From: Paracoccaceae bacterium
GTDB lineage: Bacteria > Pseudomonadota > Alphaproteobacteria > Rhodobacterales > Rhodobacteraceae
Assembly: GCA_007119835.1 (NCBI GenBank)
Contig: SKOX01000322.1
Span: 1-6,968 of the forward strand
Direction of reading: 5' to 3'
DNA: 6,968 nucleotides
Shown here: one piece after another, positions 1 to 5,914 of the stretch
Layout of the letters: each line of letters starts with the position of its first letter
How positions within the stretch are numbered: position 1 is the first letter of the stretch
The notes under the pieces: model-generated
The model's database searches: none
What the model saw: the letters and a program-made list of their open reading frames with translations, nothing else
Told to the model about the DNA's origin: nothing
Position numbers and translations under genes: made by a program

Positions 1-139
1 ACACGGCGCTCCACACCACCCGGTGCGCCAGGACCTCGAGCGGCGGCACGTGGGCGAGCGCCGCGTAGTAGACCGCGATGAACCCCCAGATCGAGCAGGC
101 GCCGATCATCGCCGCGACGCCACGGCCTGCTTCCGTCAT
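1..139 (-). CDS. rarD: RarD-like EamA/DMT permease, N-terminal fragment (cut by window edge)
   Basis: Only the first 46 codons are present; the gene runs off the left edge. The reading frame begins MTEAGRGVAAMIGAC and continues with SIWGFIAVYYAALAHVPPLE and then VLAHRVVWS. The pattern of a WG-containing first transmembrane helix, then VPxLE and (L)AHR(V)xWS, is the hallmark start of RarD proteins in the EamA drug/metabolite transporter superfamily. These are inner-membrane proteins with about ten helices and about 300 residues; RarD's own substrate is poorly defined. The ATG at 137-139 is the only plausible start in this frame. The nearest GGAGG-like purine run lies about 19 nt upstream, so the ribosome site is weak. 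The gene is divergent from the PRC-barrel gene. Family call is fairly secure from the motif; function cannot be checked with so little sequence. Confidence 0.72.
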   Translation of the reverse strand, partial: MTEAGRGVAAMIGACSIWGFIAVYYAALAHVPPLEVLAHRVVWSAV

Positions 140-175
140 CGCCCCGACGCCGCCCCCACCTCCCGCGCGCGCCGT

Positions 176-201
176 GGAACCGGCGCGTCGGCGCGCTCGT
201 T
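176..201 (+). promoter_or_regulatory. EcfG-type (general stress response) sigma promoter for the PRC-barrel gene
   Basis: GGAAC at 176-180 and CGTT at 198-201 are separated by 17 nt. This exactly matches the alphaproteobacterial EcfG consensus GGAAC-N16/17-CGTT. Transcription would start near 208-210, leaving a leader of about 30 nt before the ATG at 239 with its AGGAAGG ribosome site at 221-227. PRC-barrel proteins are frequent members of the EcfG/PhyR regulon in this class, which agrees with the match. The motif and spacing are seen directly; sigma factor usage is inferred. Confidence 0.7.
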
Positions 202-238
202 AACGCGGATGAAGCGCCCAAGGAAGGCAAGCACCACC

Positions 239-652
239 ATGGAACACACAGCGGTACCGAATCAGGCCTACATCGAGGCATCGCGCGTAACCGGCACGCC
301 GGTCTACAACCCGCAGGGCGAGAAGCTCGGCACGGTCGAGGACATCGTGCTCACCAAGGCCGAGGGTCAGGCGGTCTACGGCATCCTGTCGTTCGGCGGC
401 TTTTCGGGCATGGGCGACCGGCACTATCCCCTGCCCTGGTCGATCCTGACCTACGACACCGAAAAGGGCGGCTATCTCGTCAACCTCACCCGCGAACAGA
501 TCGAGGGTGCGCCGAGCTACGGCCGTGACGAGGCGCCGAACTGGAGCGATCCGGCCTGGGGCACCCGGGTCACCGACCACTATTCGCGGCCGATCGTCGA
601 TCCGGTCGAGGGCGAGATCACGCCGCCGATGACGCCCGGCTCCGACCGCTGA
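239..652 (+). CDS. PRC-barrel domain protein, probable general-stress protein
   Basis: This is a soluble protein of 137 residues with no signal peptide or membrane segment. Residues about 12-85 form a PRC-barrel: a GTPVYNPQGEKLGTVEDIVL strand pair, a YGILSFGGFSGMGDRHYPLP segment, then PWSILTYD and a GGYLVNLTREQ strand. The acidic, proline-rich tail (residues 86-137) contains the GAPSYGRDE motif typical of these small proteins. PRC-barrel proteins are adaptor-like; the biochemical role of this stand-alone type is unknown, though many are stress-induced in alphaproteobacteria. I chose the ATG at 239 because AGGAAGG lies 11 nt upstream. The in-frame ATG at 209 would fall almost at the predicted transcription start, and the frame further upstream is junk-like. 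It is monocistronic, divergent from rarD and convergent with sodB. Confidence 0.88.
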   Translation: MEHTAVPNQAYIEASRVTGTPVYNPQGEKLGTVEDIVLTKAEGQAVYGILSFGGFSGMGDRHYPLPWSILTYDTEKGGYLVNLTREQIEGAPSYGRDEAPNWSDPAWGTRVTDHYSRPIVDPVEGEITPPMTPGSDR

Positions 653-661
653 TCCGGCGAA

Positions 662-682
662 CAGGCCCTTTCCCCGGGCCTG
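662..682 (+). terminator. Short hairpin after the PRC-barrel gene (possible weak terminator)
   Basis: CAGGCCC (662-668) and GGGCCTG (676-682) form a perfect 7-bp stem with a 7-nt loop, 9 nt after the stop codon. No T tract follows, so alone it is at best a weak terminator or a 3'-end stabilising structure. Confidence 0.35.
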
Positions 683-725
683 CTCCGGGCGCACGGCCGG
701 GGCATCAGTCAAGGCCACTTCGCAT

Positions 726-759
726 GCGGGCGCTCCGGTCGGGGCGCCCGCGTTGCTTT
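726..759 (+). terminator. Probable intrinsic terminator of the PRC-barrel gene
   Basis: Bases 726-736 pair with 741-751 to give an 11-bp GC-rich stem with one G-T pair and a four-base GGTC loop. A moderately T-rich stretch, GTTGCTTT, follows. On the opposite strand the stem is followed by ATGCGAAG, so it points towards the plus-strand gene rather than sodB. The stem is strong but the T tract is interrupted. Confidence 0.6.
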
Positions 760-789
760 CGAACCCGGCACACACGCGCCGGCAACAGC

Positions 790-806
790 GCCGCCGGCCG
801 GGCGGC
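790..806 (-). terminator. Possible 3' hairpin of sodB
   Basis: GCCGCC (790-795) pairs with GGCGGC (801-806) around a five-base loop, about 30 nt beyond the sodB stop. On the minus strand it is followed by GCTGTTG, not a real T tract. In DNA this GC-rich such stems are common by chance, so the call is weak. Confidence 0.25.
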
Positions 807-835
807 CGACGGCGGTCGAAGCCGCGTCCCCGGCG

Positions 836-1435
836 TCAGAGGCGGGAGGCGACGTTCTCCCAGTTGACGAGGTTGTCGACGAAGTTCTCGATGTAGACCG
901 GCCGCTTCGAGCGGTAGTCGATGTAGTACGAGTGCTCCCAGACGTCGCAGCCGAGCAGCGCCTTCTGCCCGTGGCAGAGCGGGTTCACGCCGTTCTCGGT
1001 CTTGGTGATCTTGAGCGAGCCGTCCTTGTCGACGACGAGCCAGCACCAGCCCGAGCCGAACTGGCCGACGCCGGCCGCCACGAACTGCTTCTTGAACTCG
1101 TCGAACGAGCCGAAGGCGTCGGTGATCCGCTTCTCGATCTCGGACGGCATGCCGGTCTTGTTCGGCGTCATCATCTGCCAGAACTGGGTGTGGTTCCAGT
1201 GCTGGGAGGCGTTGTTGAAGATCGGGTCCTGGGCGACGGCGCCGGGCTTGTAGGAGCCGGTGACGATCTCCTCGAGGCTCATCTGCTCCCAGCCGGTGCC
1301 GGAGATCAGCTTGCTGCCGGTGTCCACGTAGGCCTTGTGGTGGACGTCGTGGTGGAACTCGAGCGTCTCCTGCGACATGCCCAGCGACGCCAGGGCATCG
1401 TGGGGATAGGGAAGATCGGGCAGTTCGAAAGCCAT
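836..1435 (-). CDS. sodB: Superoxide dismutase, Fe type
   Basis: This is a cytoplasmic Fe/Mn-family superoxide dismutase of 199 residues that disproportionates superoxide to oxygen and hydrogen peroxide. The N-terminus MAFELPDLPYPHDALASLGM is standard. Predicted metal ligands are H28 (in EFHHDVHHKAYV), H82 (in QHWNHT), D164 and H168 (in DVWEHSYYIDY). Y36 is the second-shell tyrosine. The outer-sphere glutamine sits in the N-terminal domain (Q78 in NNASQHWNH), which is the Fe-type arrangement; Mn enzymes usually supply it from the C-terminal domain. Length matches FeSODs (192-200). The start at 1435 is supported by GAGG at 1442-1445, 6 nt upstream; the frame upstream of it is unrelated. There is no export signal. 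The gene stands alone, downstream of the fab operon terminator, with an EcfG-type and a possible housekeeping promoter. Metal choice is inferred from sequence only and could be cambialistic. Confidence 0.95.
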   Translation of the reverse strand: MAFELPDLPYPHDALASLGMSQETLEFHHDVHHKAYVDTGSKLISGTGWEQMSLEEIVTGSYKPGAVAQDPIFNNASQHWNHTQFWQMMTPNKTGMPSEIEKRITDAFGSFDEFKKQFVAAGVGQFGSGWCWLVVDKDGSLKITKTENGVNPLCHGQKALLGCDVWEHSYYIDYRSKRPVYIENFVDNLVNWENVASRL

Positions 1436-1477
1436 CGCTAACCTCGCTCTTGTGTTGGGATCAGGGTCGCGGCGGGC

Positions 1478-1505
1478 AATATACCCCCCGCGTTCGCGCC
1501 GAAAA
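1478..1505 (-). promoter_or_regulatory. Possible housekeeping promoter of sodB
   Basis: The minus strand reads TATATT at 1483-1478, five of six matches to TATAAT, in otherwise very GC-rich DNA. A poor -35 candidate (TTTTCG, 1505-1500) lies 16 nt upstream. The leader would be about 35 nt. The -10 is flanked by a short inverted repeat, GCGGG at 1472-1476 and CCCGC at 1487-1491, which could be an operator. Confidence 0.4.
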
Positions 1506-1531
1506 GGCCGGGCCCGAAGATAACGGGCCCG
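1502..1531 (-). terminator. Intrinsic terminator of the fab operon
   Basis: Two copies of the self-complementary CGGGCCCG, at 1524-1531 and 1509-1516, form an 8-bp stem with a 7-nt A/T-rich loop. On the minus strand GCC and then TTTT (1505-1502) follow. It begins about 30 nt after the alpha/beta hydrolase stop codon and so fits as the end of the fabA-to-hydrolase transcript. Its first arm contains the -10 element of the sodB EcfG-type promoter. Confidence 0.7.
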
Positions 1532-1546
1532 CAAACCGGCAGTTCC
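1522..1546 (-). promoter_or_regulatory. EcfG-type (general stress response) sigma promoter for sodB
   Basis: On the minus strand GGAAC (1546-1542) and CGTT (1525-1522) are separated by 16 nt. This is a perfect match to the alphaproteobacterial EcfG consensus, correctly oriented about 85 nt upstream of the sodB start. The predicted transcription start, near 1512-1516, falls in the second arm of the fab operon terminator, so the new RNA would not carry the intact hairpin. The motif is seen directly; stress induction of sodB is inferred. Confidence 0.65.
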
Positions 1547-1562
1547 GCTTCAATCGCCCCGC

Positions 1563-2417
1563 TCAAGCGCCCGCCGCCGGCTCCGCCGCCTCCACCCGGG
1601 AGATCAGCTCGTCGAGGGCGGCGAGCGCCTCGGGCTCGTCGAGGAACGGGACGTGGCCGCGGTTTGGCACCTCCGCCACGATGAGGTCGGGCCGCCGCTC
1701 CCGCATCCTGACCAGGGTGTCGCGGGTCAGCAGGTTGGAATTCTCGCCGCGCACCACCGCGACCGGAACGTGCCCGAGCGCGTCGAAGAGCGGCCACATG
1801 TCGGGCGCGGGCTCGGCCAGCCCCGCCTCGAAGGGCTCGCGCAGCCGGGGGTCGTAGTTGAGCGCGAGGCCGTCCTCCGTCTCGTCGAACCAGCGCCGGG
1901 CGCATTCGAGCCACTTCTCCGGCGGCAGCCCGGGAAAGTCCGCCCCGAGGGTGGCCTCGAGCGCCCGGGCCGCCTCCTCGTGGCTGCGCGCCCTGGGCGC
2001 GACGCCGAGATAGCCGCGGATCCGCTCCAGACCCTCGGAACCGAGCTCCGGCCCGACGTCGTTCAGCAGCACGCCCATCAGCCGGTCGGGCGCGGCGGCG
2101 GCGAGCACCATGGCGATCAGCCCGCCGCGCGAGGTCCCGACGATCACCACGCGCTCGAGGCCGAGGAAGCCAAGGAACTCGAGCACATCGCGCACCTCGA
2201 CGGGCACGGAATAGTTCATCGGGTCCGGGTCGCGGTCCGACGCGCCGCGTCCGCGCATCGTCAGCCGGATCAGCCGGTGCCGACGCCCGAGCGCGGCGCC
2301 GAGGTCGTCGAAGTCCCGCGCGTTACGGGTGAGGCCGGGCAGGCAGAGGATCGGCAGGCCCTCGCCCTCCTCCTCCCAGGCGAGCGCGAGGCCGTCGGAT
2401 GTGGTGAAGCGGCTCAT
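1563..2417 (-). CDS. Alpha/beta hydrolase
   Basis: This is a 284-residue alpha/beta-hydrolase-fold protein with no signal peptide, so presumably cytoplasmic. Visible elements are the oxyanion-hole strand LPILCLPGLTRNARDF (residues 21-36), the RGRGASD loop (55-61), the nucleophile elbow GTSRGG with S96, a lid region (about 125-215), and the catalytic histidine H255 in PNRGHVPFLDEPEAL. The acid after strand 7 is expected in VVRGENSNLL (221-230), where many relatives have SD; here it is N228, with D233 and E225 nearby as alternatives. Substrate is unknown: esterase, lactonase or thioesterase activities are all possible. The ATG overlaps the stop of the upstream dehalogenase gene (ATGA), with GGAG at 2429-2432, so translation is coupled. 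It is the last gene of the fab operon. The serine nucleophile argues against a fluoroacetate-dehalogenase role. Confidence 0.88.
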   Translation of the reverse strand: MSRFTTSDGLALAWEEEGEGLPILCLPGLTRNARDFDDLGAALGRRHRLIRLTMRGRGASDRDPDPMNYSVPVEVRDVLEFLGFLGLERVVIVGTSRGGLIAMVLAAAAPDRLMGVLLNDVGPELGSEGLERIRGYLGVAPRARSHEEAARALEATLGADFPGLPPEKWLECARRWFDETEDGLALNYDPRLREPFEAGLAEPAPDMWPLFDALGHVPVAVVRGENSNLLTRDTLVRMRERRPDLIVAEVPNRGHVPFLDEPEALAALDELISRVEAAEPAAGA

Positions 2418-3097
2418 TGTGTGGCGAGCTCCGGTACGGGCGTGAGGTCGGCGGCGACATGCGCCGGCCGCCCCGGCAGCCGCTCGACGGGAGCGGCCGT
2501 GCGGTTGACCCACAGGGTGCGGAAGCCGTAGGCGGCGGCACCCGCCGCGTCCCAGCCGTTCGCCGAGACGAAGAGCACGTCGCCCGCCGCGACGCCGGTC
2601 TCGGCGCCGACGAGGTCGTAGACCGCGCGCACCGGCTTGTAGCGGCCGACGGCCTCGACCGAGATCACCGCGTCGAACGACCCGGCGATCCCCGCCGCCT
2701 CGACCGCGGCCTGCAGCATCCCCGGCGAGCCGTTCGACAGGATCGCCCGGCCGATGCCGGCGCCCTTCAGCGCCTCGAGCACGCCCCGCGCCTCGCCATA
2801 GGCCGGCAGCACCCGGTAGAGCGCGAGCAGCCGGTCGCGCAGGCCGACATCGGCGAGGCCGTGCGCCTCCATCGCCCAGTCGAGGGCGTCCGCCGTCACG
2901 ACGTCGAAATCGGCGTACGCGCCCATCAGCGTGCGGAGCCAGGTGTATTCGAGCTGCTTGCGCCGCCAGTCGGAGGCGAGCGGCGCCCAGAGGCGGGCGA
3001 GCGCCTCGCCGCCGGGCTCCGCGGCCGCGGCACGGGCGGCGCCGTCCACGTCGAGCAGCGTGCCGTAGGCGTCGAAGACGACGAGCCGCGCGGTCAA
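2414..3097 (-). CDS. Haloacid dehalogenase, type II (HAD superfamily)
   Basis: The protein has 227 residues, close to the 220-230 usual for (S)-2-haloacid dehalogenases. Motif I is VFDAYGTLLDV with nucleophile D9 and T13. The substrate-pocket segment WRRKQLEYTWLRTLMG (44-59) closely resembles true L-2-haloacid dehalogenases. Motif II is LSNGSPGML (S121, N122), motif III RYKP (K154), and motif IV FVSANGWDAAGAAAYGF (S178, N180, D183). The expected reaction is hydrolysis of (S)-2-haloacids to (R)-2-hydroxyacids, but many family members act on other or unknown small substrates. The chosen start is TTG at 3097-3095: no ATG or GTG lies nearby in frame, and it overlaps the fabI stop in a TTGA arrangement. 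The 3' end overlaps the next start by 4 nt. Its position inside a fatty acid operon is unexplained by its predicted chemistry. Confidence 0.88.
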   Translation of the reverse strand: MTARLVVFDAYGTLLDVDGAARAAAAEPGGEALARLWAPLASDWRRKQLEYTWLRTLMGAYADFDVVTADALDWAMEAHGLADVGLRDRLLALYRVLPAYGEARGVLEALKGAGIGRAILSNGSPGMLQAAVEAAGIAGSFDAVISVEAVGRYKPVRAVYDLVGAETGVAAGDVLFVSANGWDAAGAAAYGFRTLWVNRTAAPVERLPGRPAHVAADLTPVPELATQ

Positions 3098-3942
3098 AGG
3101 TTCTCGCCCTGGGGCATCCCGAGGACATGGAAGCCGCCGTCGACGAAGATCACCTCGCCGGTCGTGCAGGCGCCGTAGTCCGAGGCGAGCCAGAGCGCGG
3201 TGCCGCCCACCGCCTCGAGCGTGCCGTTGGTCCTCAGCGGCGCGTTGGTCTCGCCCGTCTTGTAGACCTTGCGCGCGCCGGCGATGGCCGCGCCGGCCAG
3301 CGTCCGCATCGGGCCGGCGCTGATCGCGTTCACCCGGATGCCCTTCGGCCCGAGGTCGTTGGCGAGATAGCGCACCGAGCTTTCGAGGGCTGCCTTGGCC
3401 ACGCCCATCACGTTGTAGTTCGGCGTCACCCGCTGCGCCCCGAGATAGGTCAGCGTGACCACCGACCCGCCCTCGGTCATCAGCGGCTCGGCCCGGCGGG
3501 TGAGATCGACCAGGCTGTAGCAGGAGATGTCGAGCGACGTCAGGAAGTTCGCGCGGCTGGTGTCGACGAACCGCCCGTCGAGCTCGGCCTTGTCGGAATA
3601 GGCGATCGCGTGCACCAGAATGTCGAGCCGGCCCCATTCCTCGCCGATCCGCGCGAAGAGCGCGTCGAGCGAGCCCGCGTCGGTCACGTCCACCGGCATG
3701 ACGATCTCAGAGCCCATGCTCTCGGCGAGCGGCCTGACGCGCTTCCCGAAGCCCTCGCCCTGGTAGGTGAAGGCGAGGTCGGCGCCGTGCGCGGCCAGCA
3801 CCTTGGCGATGCCCCAGGCGATCGAATGGTCGTTGGCGACGCCGACGATCAGCCCGCGCTTGCCCTTCAGCAGCGCGCGCTCGCCCATCGCCGCGCCGGC
3901 CGCCGCGGCTTCCTCGGCGGCCCTCGCCTCGCGGTCACTCAT
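3094..3942 (-). CDS. fabI: Enoyl-[acyl-carrier-protein] reductase (NADH), FabI
   Basis: FabI reduces trans-2-enoyl-ACP to acyl-ACP, the last step of each elongation cycle in cytoplasmic type II fatty acid synthesis. This is a 282-residue short-chain dehydrogenase fold. The NAD-binding segment [20 protein letters not shown] lies at 26-45. The FabI-type active site is Y166 (LTYLGAQR), then Y176 and K183 in NYNVMGVAK, with the usual FabI Y-x6-K spacing. [10 protein letters not shown] follows near residue 208. [11 protein letters not shown] (111-121) has alanine where E. coli FabI has G93. The start at 3942 overlaps the fabB stop by 8 nt but gives an unusual Ala/Glu-rich leader of 18 residues. 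M19, at 3888, just before [11 protein letters not shown], matches the common FabI N-terminus but has no well-placed ribosome site. The 3' end overlaps the dehalogenase gene. Confidence 0.95.
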   Translation of the reverse strand: MSDREARAAEEAAAAGAAMGERALLKGKRGLIVGVANDHSIAWGIAKVLAAHGADLAFTYQGEGFGKRVRPLAESMGSEIVMPVDVTDAGSLDALFARIGEEWGRLDILVHAIAYSDKAELDGRFVDTSRANFLTSLDISCYSLVDLTRRAEPLMTEGGSVVTLTYLGAQRVTPNYNVMGVAKAALESSVRYLANDLGPKGIRVNAISAGPMRTLAGAAIAGARKVYKTGETNAPLRTNGTLEAVGGTALWLASDYGACTTGEVIFVDGGFHVLGMPQGENL

Positions 3943-5161
3943 GGTAACGGCTCAGCGCGAGCGTCGCGTTGGTGCCGCCGAACCCGAAGCTGTTGGAAAG
4001 CACGGTGTCGATGCCGGCGGCGTCGACCCGCTCGGTAGCGATCTCGCCCGGCCGGATGCCGGGGTCGAGGTCGCCCACGTTGGCCGAGGCCGCGATGAAG
4101 TCGCCCTGCATCATCAAGAGGCAGTAGATCGCCTCGTGCACCCCGGTCGCGCCGAGCGAATGCCCGGTCAGCGACTTGGTCGAGGAGATCTTCGGCATGT
4201 GCTCGTCGCCGAAGACCCGCCGGATCGCCTCGACTTCGGAGACGTCGCCCACCGGCGTCGAGGTGCCGTGGCTGTTGATGTAGGTGACCCTGCGCTCGCC
4301 GAGCGTCGCGACCGCCTGGCGCATCGACCGCTCGCCGCCCTCGCCCGAGGGCGCCACCATGTCGAAGCCGTCCGAGGTCGCGCCGTAGCCCGTCACCTCG
4401 GCGTAGATCTTCGCGCCGCGCGCCCGCGCGTGCTCGAGCTCCTCGAGCACGACGACGCCGCCGCCGCCCGCGATCACGAAGCCGTCGCGCGTCGCGTCGT
4501 AGGGCCGCGACGCGCTCTCGGGCGTGTCGTTGTACTTCGAGCTCATCGCGCCCATGGCGTCGAACAGGCAGCTGAGCGTCCAGTCGAGCTCCTCGCCGCC
4601 GCCGGCGAAGACGATGTCCTGCTTGCCCCACTGGATGAGCTCGGTGCCGTTGCCGATGCAGTGCGCGCTCGTCGAGCAGGCCGAGGTGATCGAGTAGTTC
4701 ACCCCCTTGATCTTGAACGGCGTCGCCAGCGTCGCCGAGTTGGTCGAGCTCATGCAGCGCGTCACCATGAACGGGCCCATGCGCTTCGGGCTGCCCTTCT
4801 CGATGACGATCTGGTGCGCGTCGAAGAAGTTCTTCGTCGACGGCCCGCCGGAGCCGACGATCAGGCCCGTCCGCTCGTGGCTGATCTCACCGGGCTCGAG
4901 GCCGGCGTCGCGGATCGCCTGCTCCATCGCGATGTAGTTGAACGCCGCCCCGTCGCCCATGAAGCGCAGCTGGCGCTTGTCGACATTGGCCGCGATGTCG
5001 ATCGCAGGCTTGCCGTGCACCTGGCTGCGGAAGCCGTGCTCGGCATATTCGGGCGAGAAGCTGATCCCCGACCTGCCCTCGCGGAGCGAGGCGGTGACCT
5101 CCTCGGCGTTGTTGCCGATCGGCGAGACGATGCCGAGGCCGGTGATGACGACGCGACGCAT
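3935..5161 (-). CDS. fabB: 3-oxoacyl-[acyl-carrier-protein] synthase I (KAS I)
   Basis: FabB is a condensing enzyme that elongates acyl-ACP with malonyl-ACP. In the FabA/FabB pathway it is the synthase that carries cis-3-decenoyl-ACP into unsaturated fatty acids. Its 408 residues match E. coli FabB (406). It opens with [17 protein letters not shown]. The active-site nucleophile is C162 in [11 protein letters not shown], followed by H298 in [12 protein letters not shown]329 and H334 in [18 protein letters not shown], and the C-terminal FGFGGTNA loop. The motif [11 protein letters not shown] and pairing with fabA favour KAS I over KAS II (FabF). The ATG at 5161 is preceded by GGAGG (5175-5171) at 9 nt. 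It lies 25 nt after fabA and overlaps fabI by 8 nt. Confidence 0.96.
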   Translation of the reverse strand: MRRVVITGLGIVSPIGNNAEEVTASLREGRSGISFSPEYAEHGFRSQVHGKPAIDIAANVDKRQLRFMGDGAAFNYIAMEQAIRDAGLEPGEISHERTGLIVGSGGPSTKNFFDAHQIVIEKGSPKRMGPFMVTRCMSSTNSATLATPFKIKGVNYSITSACSTSAHCIGNGTELIQWGKQDIVFAGGGEELDWTLSCLFDAMGAMSSKYNDTPESASRPYDATRDGFVIAGGGGVVVLEELEHARARGAKIYAEVTGYGATSDGFDMVAPSGEGGERSMRQAVATLGERRVTYINSHGTSTPVGDVSEVEAIRRVFGDEHMPKISSTKSLTGHSLGATGVHEAIYCLLMMQGDFIAASANVGDLDPGIRPGEIATERVDAAGIDTVLSNSFGFGGTNATLALSRYHE

Positions 5162-5186
5162 GAGCCGGGTCCTCCCCTGGCTGGTG

Positions 5187-5693
5187 CTATTCCTGGAAAA
5201 GACCGACCTTCATGTCGGTCGTGGCGTAGATCTGCTCCCCGTCGCAGGTCAAGCTGCCCTCGGCCACCCCCATCTTCAACTTGCGGTCGATCACCCGCGT
5301 GAAGTCGACGGTGTAGGTGAGCAGCTTGTGGCTGGGGCGGACCATGCCGGAGAACTTGACCTCGCCGACCCCGAGCGCCCGGCCCCGGCCCTGCATCCCG
5401 CGCCAGCCCAGGTTGAAGCCGGTGAGCTGCCATAGCGCGTCGAGGCCGAGGCAGCCCGGCATCACCGGGTCGCCGACGAAGTGACACTTGAAGAACCACA
5501 GGTCGGGATCGATGTCGAACTCGGCGACGACGTGGCCCTTGCCGTGGGCGCCGCGATCGGCGGAGATGTCCGTGACCCGGCTGACCATCAGCATCGGCGG
5601 CAGCGGCAGCTGCGGATTGCCCGGCCCGAACATCTCGCCGCGGGCGCAGGCGAGCAGTCCCTCGTAATCGATGTGTGTCGGGCGATCGGCCAT
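5187..5693 (-). CDS. fabA: 3-hydroxydecanoyl-ACP dehydratase/isomerase
   Basis: FabA dehydrates 3-hydroxyacyl-ACP and isomerises trans-2- to cis-3-decenoyl-ACP, the branch point for unsaturated fatty acids made without oxygen. The protein has 168 residues (E. coli 171-172) and a hot-dog fold. The catalytic pair is H71 in [11 protein letters not shown] and D85 in [11 protein letters not shown]. The region [15 protein letters not shown] is characteristic of FabA rather than FabZ. I prefer the ATG at 5693 ([14 protein letters not shown]) because GGAGG lies 8 nt upstream. An in-frame ATG at 5726 would add 11 unconserved residues and has no ribosome site in view. It is the first gene of the fabA-fabB-fabI-HAD-hydrolase operon and is divergent from irr. 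Confidence 0.96.
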   Translation of the reverse strand: MADRPTHIDYEGLLACARGEMFGPGNPQLPLPPMLMVSRVTDISADRGAHGKGHVVAEFDIDPDLWFFKCHFVGDPVMPGCLGLDALWQLTGFNLGWRGMQGRGRALGVGEVKFSGMVRPSHKLLTYTVDFTRVIDRKLKMGVAEGSLTCDGEQIYATTDMKVGLFQE

Positions 5694-5701
5694 GCGCCGC
5701 G

Positions 5702-5706
5702 CCTCC
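5702..5706 (-). promoter_or_regulatory. Ribosome binding site that decides the fabA start
   Basis: The minus strand carries GGGGAGG (5708-5702), with 8 nt to the ATG at 5693. fabB has the same GGGGAGG heptamer before its start. This site lies inside the coding region of the alternative, longer fabA frame and so favours the shorter protein. Confidence 0.75.
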
Positions 5707-5736
5707 CCGCGTGGCTGATGGTTCATTACCCGCGGT

Positions 5737-5766
5737 CCTCTACCACCCGCCGCGACGGTGGTGCAA
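5737..5766 (-). promoter_or_regulatory. Possible promoter of the fab operon
   Basis: The minus strand has TTGCAC (5766-5761), an 18-nt spacer, then TAGAGG (5742-5737). The -35 is fair and the -10 poor (3 of 6 matches). The leader to fabA would be about 40 nt. An inverted repeat fills the spacer. Confidence 0.3.
5742..5762. repeat. Inverted repeat in the irr-fabA intergenic region, possible operator
   Basis: ACCACC (5742-5747) and GGTGGT (5757-5762) are perfect 6-bp arms separated by 9 nt. The centre-to-centre distance is 15 bp. It sits over the candidate fabA promoter spacer, where a repressor would be expected. It does not resemble the TTTAGAA-type iron control element bound by Irr. Chance occurrence in GC-rich DNA cannot be excluded. 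Confidence 0.35.
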
Positions 5767-5801
5767 GGGGCCGCGGCGGGGGCTGGCCGGGAGCCAAAAG
5801 C

Positions 5802-5830
5802 TTGACAGGACAGCCCTAGCCGACCATTTC
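5802..5830 (+). promoter_or_regulatory. Possible sigma-70-type promoter of irr
   Basis: A perfect TTGACA -35 lies at 5802-5807. At 17-nt spacing the -10 would be CATTTC (5825-5830), a weak match, as is common in alphaproteobacteria. The leader to irr would be about 80 nt. Confidence 0.4.
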
Positions 5831-5914
5831 CCGAATGGCGTGCGCGGCGTGGGGCGGTATCCTCGCGCGGGGCACGGGTTGCAGCGCTCGGGCGCGACGA
5901 CGGAAGGAGGCGCG

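Noticed and set aside
23..238. N-terminal extension of the PRC-barrel protein from an upstream start
   Set aside because: The extension is Arg-rich with no domain, overlaps the rarD gene and the EcfG promoter, and lies upstream of the predicted transcription start.
726..751. Bidirectional terminator shared by the PRC-barrel gene and sodB
   Set aside because: On the minus strand the stem is followed by ATGCGAAG with no T tract, so only the plus direction is supported.
1436..1534. Longer SodB with a possible targeting leader
   Set aside because: The extra 33 residues are Arg-rich and unconserved, and span the candidate promoter and fab terminator. GAGG is well placed for the ATG at 1435, where SodB proteins normally begin.
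1563..3097. A two-enzyme dehalogenation module (fluoroacetate dehalogenase plus haloacid dehalogenase)
   Set aside because: The alpha/beta hydrolase has a serine nucleophile (GTSRGG), while fluoroacetate dehalogenases use an aspartate. Only the HAD protein supports dehalogenation.
3767..5302. Very long open frame on the plus strand (511 codons) opposite fabB and fabI
   Set aside because: It is antisense to genes with full catalytic motifs. Its translation is low-complexity Arg/Ala/Val/Asp-rich sequence with no recognisable domain, the usual mirror of GC-rich third positions.
5694..5914. Irr-type iron control element between irr and fabA
   Set aside because: I found no sequence resembling TTTAGAA-N-TTCTAAA on either strand; the region is very GC-rich.
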